64,000 nucleotides of DNA, from assembly GCF_049651025.1 (NCBI RefSeq), contig NZ_JBASBH010000016.1, positions 1 through 64,000 of the forward strand, in the 5' to 3' direction. The stretch comes from Parvibaculum sp049651025 (GTDB taxonomy: Bacteria > Pseudomonadota > Alphaproteobacteria > Parvibaculales > Parvibaculaceae). Shown here one piece after another: positions 53,444-62,571 of this stretch. The notes beneath the pieces were generated by a model. The model was not told the origin of the DNA. It saw only the letters and a program-made list of their open reading frames with translations, and searched no databases. Positions within the stretch are counted from its first letter, which is position 1; every line of letters starts with the position of its first letter. The translations under genes were made by a program, and so were the position numbers.

Positions 53444-54571
53444 TCAGGCGGCGTTCTTCGCGCGCAGACGCTCGATGAGCTTGTCTTCCCAGACGGAAAG
53501 ACTACCGAGCGAAAGGGCGAGCAGGTTCGAGCGCCGATAGAAAAGATGGCAGTCGAACTCCCAGGTGAAGCCCATGCCGCCATGGACCTGGATGTTGTTC
53601 TTGGAGCAATGCTGATAGGCCTGCGTGGCGCTGACGCGCGCCGTCGCCGCCGCTTCCGGCAGTTCCGCCGAGCCGGTGGAAAGCGCCCATGCGCCGTAAT
53701 AGCAATTGGAGCGCGCCAGCGTCGCCGAGACATACATGTCGGCAAGCATGTGCTTCACGGCCTGGAACGAGCCAATGGGCCGCCCGAAGGCCATGCGATC
53801 GAGCGCATAGTCGCGGCCCATTTCAAGCGCGCGATCTGCGCCGCCCAATTGCTCGAAAGCGGTCAGCACGGCTGCACGGTCGAGCACTTCGTTCAGAATG
53901 CGCCAGCCCTCGCCTGCCGCGCCGAGCGGCTCGACCGCCGCGCCGGAAAATTCGATCTTCGCCTGCTTGCGCGTCGGATCGATCGTCTCGACATTTTCGC
54001 GCTTGACGCCGGCGGCTTTCAGATCGACGAGGAAAAGCGAAATCGCCCGCTCGTCATTGCCTGCACCCGTGCGCGCCGCAACGACGGCAAAATCGGCCGC
54101 ATTGCCGTCCAGCACCGGCAGCTTCGTGCCGGTGAGCTTGGCCCCTGCAACGCTTGCCTGAATGGTCTTCGGCGTCGGATTGCCGATGCCTTCCGACAGC
54201 GCGAGGCAGCCGATGAGTTCGCCGCTTGCAAGCTTCGGCAGATAGGCTTCCTTCTGCGCCTGCGTGCCCGCGGCAAGCAGAAACTCCGCAGCCAGATAGA
54301 TCGACGACGAGAACGGCACAGCCGCCACCGCGCGGCCAAGCTCTTCGGCAATCACGCAAAGCTCAAGATAGGTTGCGCCGAGACCACCGAACTCTTCGGG
54401 GATCGCCGTGCCCATAAAGCCCATCTCGGCAAGGCCCTTCCACAGCGCCTTGTCGTAAGGCTCGGGTCCTTCGAGAATGACGCGCACGGATTTGGGCGAG
54501 GATTTCGCTTCAAGAAAGCGTCGCGCCTGATCCTTCAACTGCTTCTGATCGTCCGAAAAATCGAAATCCAT
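53444..54571 (-). CDS. Acyl-CoA dehydrogenase (small partner of a pair)
   Basis: 375 residues. It has the ACAD fold (MDFDFSDDQKQLKDQARRFL, MGTAIPEEFGGLGATYLELC) but a different C-terminal region: IQVHGGMGFTWEFDCHLFYR, and no GTxE-type catalytic block like that of its partner. The start at 54571 has GGGAAG in front. The frame stays open further upstream without family sequence. Heteromeric ACADs are common in Mycobacterium and in steroid or bile-acid degraders. Whether these two form one enzyme is inference. Confidence 0.85.
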   Translation of the reverse strand: MDFDFSDDQKQLKDQARRFLEAKSSPKSVRVILEGPEPYDKALWKGLAEMGFMGTAIPEEFGGLGATYLELCVIAEELGRAVAAVPFSSSIYLAAEFLLAAGTQAQKEAYLPKLASGELIGCLALSEGIGNPTPKTIQASVAGAKLTGTKLPVLDGNAADFAVVAARTGAGNDERAISLFLVDLKAAGVKRENVETIDPTRKQAKIEFSGAAVEPLGAAGEGWRILNEVLDRAAVLTAFEQLGGADRALEMGRDYALDRMAFGRPIGSFQAVKHMLADMYVSATLARSNCYYGAWALSTGSAELPEAAATARVSATQAYQHCSKNNIQVHGGMGFTWEFDCHLFYRRSNLLALSLGSLSVWEDKLIERLRAKNAA

Positions 54572-54718
54572 TAAAGCTTCCCCGAAAAACTCGCCGGTTC
54601 GGCGTGTGCGCCGTCCGGCCTGCTGATTTTGATGAGGGAGCCTAGCGCGCGTTTTGCCGAAACGCGAGCGCGCCCGCGCGAACGTAGCGTCGGCGCGGGC
54701 TTCCAAAAGCGCAAATGC

Positions 54719-54749
54719 AAAAGGCCGGACCGCGCTTGGCGATCCGGCC
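54719..54749 (-). terminator. Terminator of the bactofilin gene
   Basis: On the minus strand, GGCCGGA...TCCGGCC (seven perfect pairs, a 13-base loop) is followed by TTTT. It is 44 bases after the bactofilin stop. Confidence 0.75.
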
Positions 54750-54792
54750 CTAAATCGGGGAACTTCAGCCCTTGTCGGGCACCTTGCCGCGC

Positions 54793-55377
54793 CTAGCGCG
54801 AGAGGAGCGAAACGATCCCGATCGTGCCAAGCGTGCAGAAGACGCCGTAGCAGAATGTCGTGGCGCGGCGAATGAAGGCGGGCGTTATTTTACGCTGCAA
54901 TGCAATGGCCCGCGACGGCCTGGCCTCATCGGTCGTGTAAGTCGGATCGACCTCGTCATCCACCACCGCGACATGGGCTTTCACCGTCGCGCCGCGATGG
55001 CTGATGAGCTTGCCGCACTGGATTTCGCCGGTGATATGGCTCGACGAGCGCAGAATGACTTCGCCGCTCACGATCAGTTTCCCGTCGAAGGAACCGGCGA
55101 TTTCCGCGCGCGACACGCTGGCGCTTCCCTCGACGGAGCCGGATGTGCCGATCGACAGCAGCGAGGTCTTGAGATCCGCCCGCGTCAGATGACCATCGAC
55201 GAACATGGAGCCTTGCGTTTCGAAGGAACCTTCAAGCGAGCTGTTTTCGCCGACGACAATGTCCTCGCTGCCCGCGCGCATCATGCGCATGGTGGAGGCC
55301 GGGCTTTTTCTCGGTGTCTCCTTGGCGGGGCTGGACGCCGGCATGCCGGGGAAATTCTCGATCTGATCGCTCTTCAT
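54793..55377 (-). CDS. Bactofilin family protein with C-terminal membrane segment
   Basis: 194 residues. About 38-140 is the bactofilin domain: repeating short right-handed beta-helix turns (VVGENSSLEGSFETQGSMFV, VSGEVILRSSSHITGEIQCG, ISHRGATVKAHV). A 30-residue N-terminal tail precedes it, and a hydrophobic stretch at the end (FCYGVFCTLGTIGIVSLL) looks like a membrane anchor. Bactofilins polymerise into cytoskeletal filaments that position cell-wall enzymes. AGGAG precedes the ATG. It is divergent from a glutamate-synthase-like flavoprotein. Functional link unknown. Confidence 0.87.
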   Translation of the reverse strand: MKSDQIENFPGMPASSPAKETPRKSPASTMRMMRAGSEDIVVGENSSLEGSFETQGSMFVDGHLTRADLKTSLLSIGTSGSVEGSASVSRAEIAGSFDGKLIVSGEVILRSSSHITGEIQCGKLISHRGATVKAHVAVVDDEVDPTYTTDEARPSRAIALQRKITPAFIRRATTFCYGVFCTLGTIGIVSLLSR

Positions 55378-55682
55378 CTTCGACTCCTATGTTTTGCCGT
55401 CATCGATCCACCGGCACACGTCCGAAGCGCAAGCTGCATCCGATGCTCGTTTATGGACAAGTGAAGCTGCATCCAATTCGGAGCGAGCACCAAAAAGCCG
55501 CGAAATCCGCCACGGGCATTTTCTCCAAATTGGAGCGAGCGGGCGCACCGTGCCGGTTTGCGCCTTGCAAACCCCGATGGAGGGCTGGCGCAGACGCACA
55601 CTTCGCCCTAGACTCGGCACCGCAGTTTTTCCCGCCGCGTCGGCCGTTGCGTTTTCACGGCGATGCCGGAGATGCTTTTCCC
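55378..55682. other. Divergent intergenic region, bactofilin / flavoprotein
   Basis: 305 bases. It contains an 11-base direct repeat AAGCTGCATCC (55431 and 55464) and a 13-base palindrome CTCCAAATTGGAG (55523-55535). Neither is a motif I know. Promoters must face both ways but none is clear. An open frame through here on the plus strand shows no family sequence and I treat it as non-coding. Confidence 0.55.
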
Positions 55683-57299
55683 ATGACGTTTTCGCTCCTC
55701 AATCGTTACGTGACGCTGACCGCCTGCCTGTTGATCGCCATTGTCAGTGCGAGCCTGATCGGCCACTGGGCCTGGCTATGGCCCATCGCTGCCATAAGCG
55801 GGCTCTTGAGCGTCATCGGCCTGATCGACCTCACGCAGCGCCAGCACGCCGTGTTGCGCAACTATCCGATCATCGGCCATATCCGCTATCTGATGGAGGA
55901 CATCAGGCCGGAAATCCGCCAATACCTGCTGGAAGCCGACGACGATGCGCTGCCCTTCTCGCGCAGCCAGCGCTCGCTCGTTTACGCACGCGCCAAGAAT
56001 GAAGGCGGCGAAAAACCCTTCGGCACACTGATGGATGTCTATCGCGCCGGTTACGAATTCATCGGCCACTCGAACCGCGCCATGCCCGTGACCGACCCGA
56101 AAACCTTCCGCATCGAAATCGGCGGCGTGGACTGCAAGAAGCCTTATTCCGCCTCCGTCCTCAACATCTCGGCCATGAGCTTCGGCTCCCTGAGCGGCGC
56201 GGCCATTCGCGCGCTGAACAAGGGCGCCATGCTCGGCGCCTTTGCCCATGACACAGGCGAAGGCGGCATCAGCGCGCATCACCGCGAATTCGGCGGCGAT
56301 CTCATCTGGGAAATCGGCAGCGGCTATTTCGGCTGCCGCGCGTCGGACGGCACATTCGATCCCGAACGCTTTGCGGCAAACGCTGCGAGCGATCAGGTGA
56401 AGATGATCGAAATCAAATTGAGCCAGGGTGCTAAGCCCGGCCATGGCGGCATATTGCCGGGCGCGAAAGTGACGAGCGAAATCGCCCATGCGCGCGGCGT
56501 CGCCGAGGGCGAGGAATGCGTTTCGCCCGCGCGCCACAGCGCCTTCGACACGCCCGTCGCCATGATGCGCTTCATCGCCCGCCTGCGCGAACTGTCAGGC
56601 GGCAAGCCCATCGGCTTCAAGCTGTGCATCGGCCATCCGTGGGAATTCATGGGCATGGTCAAGGCCATGCTCGAAACCGGCATATTGCCGGACTTCATCG
56701 TCGTCGATGGCGGCGAAGGCGGCACAGGCGCAGCACCTGTCGAATTCTCCGACCATCTCGGCATGCCGCTGCGCGAAGGCCTGCTGCTCGTTCACAACAC
56801 GCTGGTCGGCACCAATCTGCGCCACAAGATCCGCATCGGCGCCAGCGGCAAGATTATCAGCGCCTTTGACATGGCAAGCATTCTGGCGCTCGGCGCCGAC
56901 TGGGCGAACTCCGCGCGCGGCTTCATGTTCGCCATAGGCTGCATCCAGTCGCGAAGCTGCCACACAAACAAATGCCCGACCGGTGTCGCGACGCAAGACC
57001 CCCTGCGCCAGCGCGCCCTCGACGTGCCGGACAAGGCGGCGCGCGTGGCAAATTTCCATCACAACACGTTGAAAGCGCTTGCCGAGATGCTCGCCGCCGC
57101 CGGTCTCGATCACCCGGACCAGCTGGCGGCGCATCATCTCGTTCGCCGCGTCAGCTCGACCGAGGTCAAACTCTTTTCGCAACTCCACTACTTCGTCGGC
57201 GAAGGCGAGTTGCTGAATGGCGGCGAAAGCCTGAGCGAGTTTTACAAGGCAAGCTGGGCCATGGCCCATGCCGACAGTTTCGACCCGCTCAGGGCTTGA
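55683..57299 (+). CDS. Membrane-anchored glutamate synthase-like FMN / [3Fe-4S] protein
   Basis: 538 residues. Two transmembrane helices fill about 12-50. The rest is the central FMN barrel of glutamate synthase: SAMSFGSLSGAAIRALNKGA, SQGAKPGHGGILPGAKVT, VDGGEGGTGAAP. C420, C426 and C431 (C-x5-C-x4-C in the GCIQSRSC / HTNKCPTG region) are the exact [3Fe-4S] spacing. The glutaminase domain is absent, so it is not a full GltB. Related membrane-bound proteins with unknown acceptors occur in many proteobacteria. Start at the ATG 55683 after GGAG. The stop is seven bases from the convergent ligase gene. Confidence 0.87.
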   Translation: MTFSLLNRYVTLTACLLIAIVSASLIGHWAWLWPIAAISGLLSVIGLIDLTQRQHAVLRNYPIIGHIRYLMEDIRPEIRQYLLEADDDALPFSRSQRSLVYARAKNEGGEKPFGTLMDVYRAGYEFIGHSNRAMPVTDPKTFRIEIGGVDCKKPYSASVLNISAMSFGSLSGAAIRALNKGAMLGAFAHDTGEGGISAHHREFGGDLIWEIGSGYFGCRASDGTFDPERFAANAASDQVKMIEIKLSQGAKPGHGGILPGAKVTSEIAHARGVAEGEECVSPARHSAFDTPVAMMRFIARLRELSGGKPIGFKLCIGHPWEFMGMVKAMLETGILPDFIVVDGGEGGTGAAPVEFSDHLGMPLREGLLLVHNTLVGTNLRHKIRIGASGKIISAFDMASILALGADWANSARGFMFAIGCIQSRSCHTNKCPTGVATQDPLRQRALDVPDKAARVANFHHNTLKALAEMLAAAGLDHPDQLAAHHLVRRVSSTEVKLFSQLHYFVGEGELLNGGESLSEFYKASWAMAHADSFDPLRA

Positions 57300-57305
57300 G
57301 TTCGA

Positions 57306-59060
57306 TTACGCCGTCGCGTCGGCAAAAACCTTCTTAAGTTCCGTCTTCAGGATCTTGCCATTGGCATTGCGCGGCAGGGTTTCCGGCCAGAAGACAACCT
57401 TCACCGGCACCTTGAAGGCCGCAAGTTTAGCGGCCACGAAATGACGCAGCTCTTCTTCGGTCGCCGTCGCGCCGGGCTTCAGGTGAACGACAGCGCCGGG
57501 CTCCTCGCCGAGCGTGCGATGCGGCACGGCGACGATCGCCGCGTCCATGACCGCCGGATGCTCGTAAAGAACGTTCTCGACCTCGACGCAATAGATGTTC
57601 TCGCCGCCGCGGATGAGCATGTCCTTGGCACGGTCGATGATGTAGCAGAAGCCTTCCTCATCGAGACGCGCCAGATCGCCCGTGCGCACCCAGCCATCGA
57701 TAAAGGTCTGCGCCGTCGCTTCCGGCTTGTTCCAATATTCCTTCACGACATTGGGGCCCTTGCCGTAAAGCTCGCCGACCTCGTTAGGCCCCAGAATTTC
57801 GCCATTCGGCCCAACGATCTTCATCTCGCAAACGGGAACGCAAGGCCCGCAGCTCGACGGGCGGTTCTCATAATCCTCACCCTGATGATTGGTGAAGGTG
57901 GCCGACGTTTCCGTCATGCCCCAGCCATTGCCGGCCTGCGACTTCGGGAACGTCTCCCTGATCTTGCGCACAAGCTCGGGCGCAGACGGCGCACCGCCAT
58001 AAGACACGCCCTCAAGCGAGGAGAGGTCATATTTTGAGCGATTGGGATGTTCGATCAACTGCCAGGCAATGGTCGGCACGCCGCCCGCGCCGGTGATCCG
58101 CTCACGCTCGATCAACTGCATCGCAAGCTCGGGGTCCCACTTGCGCATCATCACAAGCTTCGCCCCGCCGAAAAGCGAGGGCGACATGATCGCGTGACAG
58201 CCGGTCGCGTGAAAGAAAGGCACCGATATGAGCGTCGATTTCTGCGGCGCGCTCGGATCGGGCTGCGGCGGCATTTCACCGCGACGCAAGAAAGTGCGCG
58301 CAGCCGAGATGCCGGACGCCATGATATTCGACATGATATTGCGATGCGTGCCGAGCGCGCCCTTCGGCTTGCCGGTCGTGCCCGACGTATAGAAGATCGT
58401 CGCATCGTCTTCAGGATCAAGCCCAACATCAGGCAGCGGCCTGTCGGCAAGCTTGCCCCAGTCATTGACCGCGCCGATAACGCTTTCGAGTTTCACGATC
58501 AGCGGATCGGCAATCTCGTCGCGCTCGCGCGCAACATAGACGCGCTTGAGGTCCGGGCAATTGCCCAGATGCTCGTTCAGCCGCTCCAGCCGTTCAGCAT
58601 CGACAATGAGAATCTTCGCGCCGGAATCGGTGAGGCCATATTCAAGTTCAGGCCCCGTCCACCAGGCATTAAGCGGCGTGACGATGGCGCCGACGAGCGA
58701 CGCGCCATAAAACACCGCCGGCCATTCCGGCAGATTGCGCATGACGATAGCGACCCGGTCGCCCTTCTTCACGCCCTGTGCGATCAGCTCATGCGCGAAG
58801 GTAATCGCCGCACGCGCAAAGGTCTCATATGTCGCCCGGTCGTTCTCATAAACGAGGAATGTCTTGTCGCCATGCGCCCGGCCCGCAAGAAAAGCGTCGC
58901 GTATGGTCGGCGGCGCGTTCTTCCACACCCGCATTTTGACGCCGCGAATGACCTTCTCTTCCATTTCGAAAGGAATGCCCGGCGCGGTCAGAAATGCATG
59001 AGCCTCGGCAATGGACATGGCCGGCCATTTCGGCTTCGGCGAAGTTTCGGTTGTGGACAT
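57306..59060 (-). CDS. AMP-dependent acyl-CoA ligase (fatty-acid CoA synthetase type)
   Basis: 584 residues. All ANL-family motifs are readable: the phosphate loop FYTSGTTGKPKGALGTH, GWGMTETSATF, the hinge GWVRTGDLARLDEEGFCYII, DRAKDMLIRGGENIYCVEVE, and the catalytic lysine near the end in LPRNANGKILKTELKK. It activates a carboxylic acid to its CoA thioester via acyl-AMP. I use the ATG at 59060; the frame also opens further upstream at 59132. The hairpin at 59182 separates it from the preceding ACAD pair, but the same direction makes a shared pathway likely. Substrate unknown. Confidence 0.93.
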   Translation of the reverse strand: MSTTETSPKPKWPAMSIAEAHAFLTAPGIPFEMEEKVIRGVKMRVWKNAPPTIRDAFLAGRAHGDKTFLVYENDRATYETFARAAITFAHELIAQGVKKGDRVAIVMRNLPEWPAVFYGASLVGAIVTPLNAWWTGPELEYGLTDSGAKILIVDAERLERLNEHLGNCPDLKRVYVARERDEIADPLIVKLESVIGAVNDWGKLADRPLPDVGLDPEDDATIFYTSGTTGKPKGALGTHRNIMSNIMASGISAARTFLRRGEMPPQPDPSAPQKSTLISVPFFHATGCHAIMSPSLFGGAKLVMMRKWDPELAMQLIERERITGAGGVPTIAWQLIEHPNRSKYDLSSLEGVSYGGAPSAPELVRKIRETFPKSQAGNGWGMTETSATFTNHQGEDYENRPSSCGPCVPVCEMKIVGPNGEILGPNEVGELYGKGPNVVKEYWNKPEATAQTFIDGWVRTGDLARLDEEGFCYIIDRAKDMLIRGGENIYCVEVENVLYEHPAVMDAAIVAVPHRTLGEEPGAVVHLKPGATATEEELRHFVAAKLAAFKVPVKVVFWPETLPRNANGKILKTELKKVFADATA

Positions 59061-59181
59061 GGTTTGCGAACGCTCCCTCAAGGTCTTGTTCTGTTTGAGC
59101 GGAGAATGGGCGAGCAAACCCTGACCGCGCAAGCAAAAAACAAGGCCGCCGCTGGGTCATGCGCAAATGCCCCGGCAAACC

Positions 59182-59216
59182 CGCCGACGCGCCCGAGAGA
59201 TGAGAGCGCGTCGGCG
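59182..59216 (-). terminator. Hairpin terminator after the ACAD pair
   Basis: CGCCGACGCGC and GCGCGTCGGCG pair perfectly over 11 bases around a 13-base loop. On the minus strand a short GGGTTT follows. It lies just after the stop at 59234. T-run short, so strength uncertain. Confidence 0.5.
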
Positions 59217-59233
59217 TCAGGCGGTTCGTCAAA

Positions 59234-60364
59234 TCAGAGAAGCATGCCCGCAAGCTGACGGCGCTGATAGGCGGCGTCGCCATGCTGCGCTTCGCACCAG
59301 ATGCCGCGACGGCGATAAAGCTGCGCGTCGCAGTCATAAGTGAAGCCGAAACCGCCATGGAACTGGATCGCGCGGTCGGATGCGAAGGCAAGCGCATCGC
59401 TCGCCAGCGCCTTGGCCATGCGAACCGCAATCTCCGCCTCGCTGCCCGTGCCGAAAATGCCCGCGGCATAATAGAGATGCGAACGCGAGGCTTCGAGCGC
59501 CAGCAGCGCATCGACGGTCGGATGCTTCAGCGCCTGATAGGAGCCGATATAGCGATCGAACTGCTTGCGCGTCTTGAGGTACTCGACCGTTACCTCGATG
59601 ACGCCGCTCGTGCCGCCGCAAAGCTCTGCCGCGAGCAACAGGCATGCCGCCTCATCGACAAGCTTCAGCGCCGCCGCCGTCTGCGCCGGATCGAGGAGAT
59701 TGCTTTTCGGCACGGTAACGCCGTCAAGCTTCACGCGGTAGGAACGCCGCGTCTCGTCGATCACGATTTCCCGCGCGATGCTCGCCTTGGCAAGCGCCGC
59801 CTTGTCGAGCAGCACCAGCGCGGGCGCGCCGTTCAGCGATACGGAAACGATGGCAAGATCGGCCGACACCGCATCCGTCACGAAAGTCTTCGTGCCCGAA
59901 AGCGTCAGCGTGTCGCCGGCTTCGCTCGCCTTGACGGTCAGATGCGCGAGATCCCAGTCGCCATGCGGCTCGACCAGCGCAAGCGCGCCGATAGCGCCTT
60001 CGCAAATCTTCGGCAACCATTCGCCCTTCTGCGCGGGCGTACCCGCCTTGATGAGCGCCTGGGCCACAAGCGTCGTCGATGCGAAAGGCGTGCCCGCAAG
60101 ATTGCGCGCAAGCGGTTCAATAATGGTCACGACTTCGGCAAGACCAAGGCCGCTGCCGCCGAACTCTTCAGGCACGGCAACGCCGAGCCAGCCGAGCGAG
60201 GCCATTTCCGCCCAGACGGCGGCATCGAAATCCTGATCGGCCGCAATGCGCGCACGCGTGGCGTCCATCGGGAATTTATCGCGCGCGAAATTCGTCGCGA
60301 TGTCGAGAAGCTGCTCCTGCTCCTCGCTGAAATTGATCGTCGGCTTCTTGTTTGTGTCCAGCAT
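59234..60364 (-). CDS. Acyl-CoA dehydrogenase (small partner of the second pair)
   Basis: 376 residues. ACAD pattern LGVAVPEEFGGSGLGLAEVV, LSGTKTFVTDAVSADLAIVS, and a C-terminal IQFHGGFGFTYDCDAQLYRR like the small partner at 53444. It lacks the GGGTSEIQ block of the large partner. The ATG at 60364 starts 14 bases after the upstream ACAD stop. It is co-directional with a glutathione transferase and large ACAD before it and an acyl-CoA ligase after it. Probably a subunit of a heteromeric dehydrogenase (inference). Confidence 0.87.
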   Translation of the reverse strand: MLDTNKKPTINFSEEQEQLLDIATNFARDKFPMDATRARIAADQDFDAAVWAEMASLGWLGVAVPEEFGGSGLGLAEVVTIIEPLARNLAGTPFASTTLVAQALIKAGTPAQKGEWLPKICEGAIGALALVEPHGDWDLAHLTVKASEAGDTLTLSGTKTFVTDAVSADLAIVSVSLNGAPALVLLDKAALAKASIAREIVIDETRRSYRVKLDGVTVPKSNLLDPAQTAAALKLVDEAACLLLAAELCGGTSGVIEVTVEYLKTRKQFDRYIGSYQALKHPTVDALLALEASRSHLYYAAGIFGTGSEAEIAVRMAKALASDALAFASDRAIQFHGGFGFTYDCDAQLYRRRGIWCEAQHGDAAYQRRQLAGMLL

Positions 60365-60378
60365 GATCCGATACCCGT

Positions 60379-61584
60379 CTAGCTCTTCGGAAGGCCGAGC
60401 ACGCGCTCGCCGATGATGTTGTGTTGAATTTCGCTCGTTCCCCCGCCGATCGTCGCGGAGAAGGCGTTGAAATAGGAACGCTGCCACTGGCCGCGGTCAT
60501 AGGCGTTTTCATCGCCGACATAATAAGCGGCATTCGCACCCTGCAGCTTCAATGCGAACTGGTTGAGCCTGCGCTGAAACTCGCTGCCGACAAGCTTGCC
60601 CGACATGGCAATCGAATGCGGACGCTCCGACACCAGCGCCTTCACCTTAGAACGCGCCGAATTGAGCGCCAGCGTGCGCTGCTCCATGATGAACTGCACG
60701 AGTTGATCGCGAATAAGCGGATCTTCAATCGCAGGCCGCCCATTGCGCTGCGCCTTGCGCGCAAGCTCGACGACTTCCGACACGTCCTTGCTCATCATCG
60801 AATGGCCGCCGGCCTGCCCGCCGACCGCGCCGCGCTCGAAAGCGAGCGTTGCCATCGCGACCTGCCAGCCGCCGCCTTCCTTGCCGATGAGGCAGGATTC
60901 AGGAATGCGCGCATCGGTGAAGAAGGTCTGGTTGAAACCATATTCGCCGGTCAGCTTGCGAATGGGCTGAACCTCGATGCCGGGAATGCGCATCGGGATG
61001 AGGAAGAAGCTCAAGCCCTCATATTTGTTATTCGCATGGGCGTTCGTCCGCGCGAGCAGGATCATGTACTTGGCGTGAACGCCGAGGCTCGTCCAGATCT
61101 TGCTGCCATTGAGCACGAACTCATTGCCATCGCGCTCTGCCTTCAATTGCGCATTGCCGAGATCGGAGCCGTGATCGGGTTCCGAGAAGCCCTGGCACCA
61201 AACGTCATCGCCGCTGAGAATGCCGGGGATGTAGTCCTTCTTGTTCTGCTCGGTCCCCATGTTCAGGATCAGCGGACCGGCCCAGTTGAGGCCGATCGTG
61301 TTGAACATGAAAGGCACCTGACGGCGCACCATTTCGCGCGTCACGATGTCCTGCAGAATCTGCGGCTTGCCGCCGCCGCCATATTCCTTCGGCCAGGCCA
61401 TGCCGAGATAACCCGCCTCGTAAACCTTCCGCTGCCAGTCGCGCAGAAAATAGAACTGCTCGTCCGTGCCCACTTCCATGAAGGAGATCGGCAGCAAAAA
61501 GCCGGGATCGGCAGGCGCGTTCTCTTCAAACCACGCATGCACCTCGGCGCGGAATTCATCCAGTTCCTGTTTGCTCAGGCTCAT
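60379..61584 (-). CDS. Acyl-CoA dehydrogenase (large partner of the second pair)
   Basis: 401 residues. ELDEFRAEVHAWFEENAPAD, DVWCQGFSEPDHGSDLGNAQ, FVLNGSKIWTSLGVHAKYMI and the C-terminal IGGGTSEIQHNIIGERVLGL are the ACAD hallmarks. It is close in layout to the ACAD at 52171. AAGGG precedes the ATG. The gene follows the glutathione-transferase-like gene after 56 bases and is followed by the small partner. It catalyses alpha,beta-dehydrogenation of an acyl-CoA. Chain length or ring substrate unknown. Confidence 0.9.
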   Translation of the reverse strand: MSLSKQELDEFRAEVHAWFEENAPADPGFLLPISFMEVGTDEQFYFLRDWQRKVYEAGYLGMAWPKEYGGGGKPQILQDIVTREMVRRQVPFMFNTIGLNWAGPLILNMGTEQNKKDYIPGILSGDDVWCQGFSEPDHGSDLGNAQLKAERDGNEFVLNGSKIWTSLGVHAKYMILLARTNAHANNKYEGLSFFLIPMRIPGIEVQPIRKLTGEYGFNQTFFTDARIPESCLIGKEGGGWQVAMATLAFERGAVGGQAGGHSMMSKDVSEVVELARKAQRNGRPAIEDPLIRDQLVQFIMEQRTLALNSARSKVKALVSERPHSIAMSGKLVGSEFQRRLNQFALKLQGANAAYYVGDENAYDRGQWQRSYFNAFSATIGGGTSEIQHNIIGERVLGLPKS

Positions 61585-61640
61585 TTTCTACCCTTTACGA
61601 ACATCATCTCGATCATGTCGGCAAGCAGCCGGTCAAAGGC

Positions 61641-62252
61641 TCAAAGCGTAATCGCGCGCTGGAATGCAGGCCGCGCGCTGATACGCTGATAATAGGCTTC
61701 CGTATTCGGCTTGAAACCGCCGCGCAAGCCCAGCGTATCGGCAAGATAAAGCGCATAGGCGACCGCAATATCGGCAATGGTGAAGCGCCCCGCGCAAAGA
61801 TATTCGCTCTCGCCCGTCGCCCGCTCCACGCTCTTGAGGCGCGAGAAGAACCACTGCGTGTAATCGTCAACCGCTTGGCGGAGACGCCGTTCCTCCGGCT
61901 CCAGCACCGTGTAGCGAAGTACGATGGTCTGCGGGAAGGTCAGCGTCGCATCGCTGCGATGAAGCCAGTTGAGATAGAGGCCGTAATCCTTGTCCTCCGG
62001 CGTCAGGCCGATATCGGACGGCCCGTGGCAATCGACCAGATACTGGCAGATGCCCGCCGACTCCGTCATCGTCAAATCGCCATCGACCATGGTCGGCACG
62101 GTGCCCATCGGATTGATGTCGAGATAGCCCTCGCGAAAGAAGCGCGGCGGAAACTTCATCGACTCCAGTTCGTAGGGAATGCCCATCTCTTCGAGCGTCC
62201 AGAGCGGGCGCACCGAGCGCGCGCCCTTGCAGTGATAAAGCTTGATCGTCAT
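61641..62252 (-). CDS. Glutathione S-transferase family protein
   Basis: 203 residues. The N-terminal thioredoxin fold reads IKLYHCKGARSVRPLWTLEE with the cis-proline GTVPTMVDGD and the TESAGICQYLVD glutathione loop, and the C-terminal helical domain carries ADIAVAYALYLADTLGL. A C8/S13 pair near the N-terminus may provide the active residue. It first in the run GST, ACAD, ACAD, ligase. GSTs in such runs can act as isomerases or dehalogenases, or simply detoxify. Not decidable here. Confidence 0.9.
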   Translation of the reverse strand: MTIKLYHCKGARSVRPLWTLEEMGIPYELESMKFPPRFFREGYLDINPMGTVPTMVDGDLTMTESAGICQYLVDCHGPSDIGLTPEDKDYGLYLNWLHRSDATLTFPQTIVLRYTVLEPEERRLRQAVDDYTQWFFSRLKSVERATGESEYLCAGRFTIADIAVAYALYLADTLGLRGGFKPNTEAYYQRISARPAFQRAITL

Positions 62253-62278
62253 GTCTGCTTTGGATCCTCACCCTGATC

Positions 62279-62437
62279 TCAATTTTCGGCCGTCGGCACC
62301 GCCGTAACCCGCCGCTTTTGATGCGGCTTGCTAAGGTTGTCGAAGAGGAAGCCGCGCCCGTCAATGGCGAGGATTGATTTTACCTCGCCATTTGCAAGGT
62401 GACGTAGCGTAAGCGCGCGAGATGCAAGGTTCAGCAT
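62279..62437 (-). CDS. Possible small protein, 52 residues
   Basis: A short frame starting MLNLASRALTLRHLANGEVK with GAGGAT at a good distance. It ends VPTAEN and has no recognised domain. It fills part of the 319-base gap between the GST and diaminopimelate dehydrogenase genes. The open frame could be chance. The rest of 62253-62571 holds no other motif I recognise. Confidence 0.3.
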   Translation of the reverse strand: MLNLASRALTLRHLANGEVKSILAIDGRGFLFDNLSKPHQKRRVTAVPTAEN

Positions 62438-62571
62438 TTGATCCTCGCGGTCGCTCCTGGCGCCCGCAGGGTATTCTTGATCTGACAGCGAGATTTGGTA
62501 TCTCTCAGCCTTTCGCAGCCCCGGACCGGGCACGGGATATCTTTTTGAGCAAGCAACGAGGGGCTATCACT

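Noticed and set aside
55314..55682. Extended N-terminus of the glutamate-synthase-like protein
   Set aside because: The extra residues are Arg/Pro/Lys-rich with no family match. The ribosome site and membrane helices point to the ATG at 55683.
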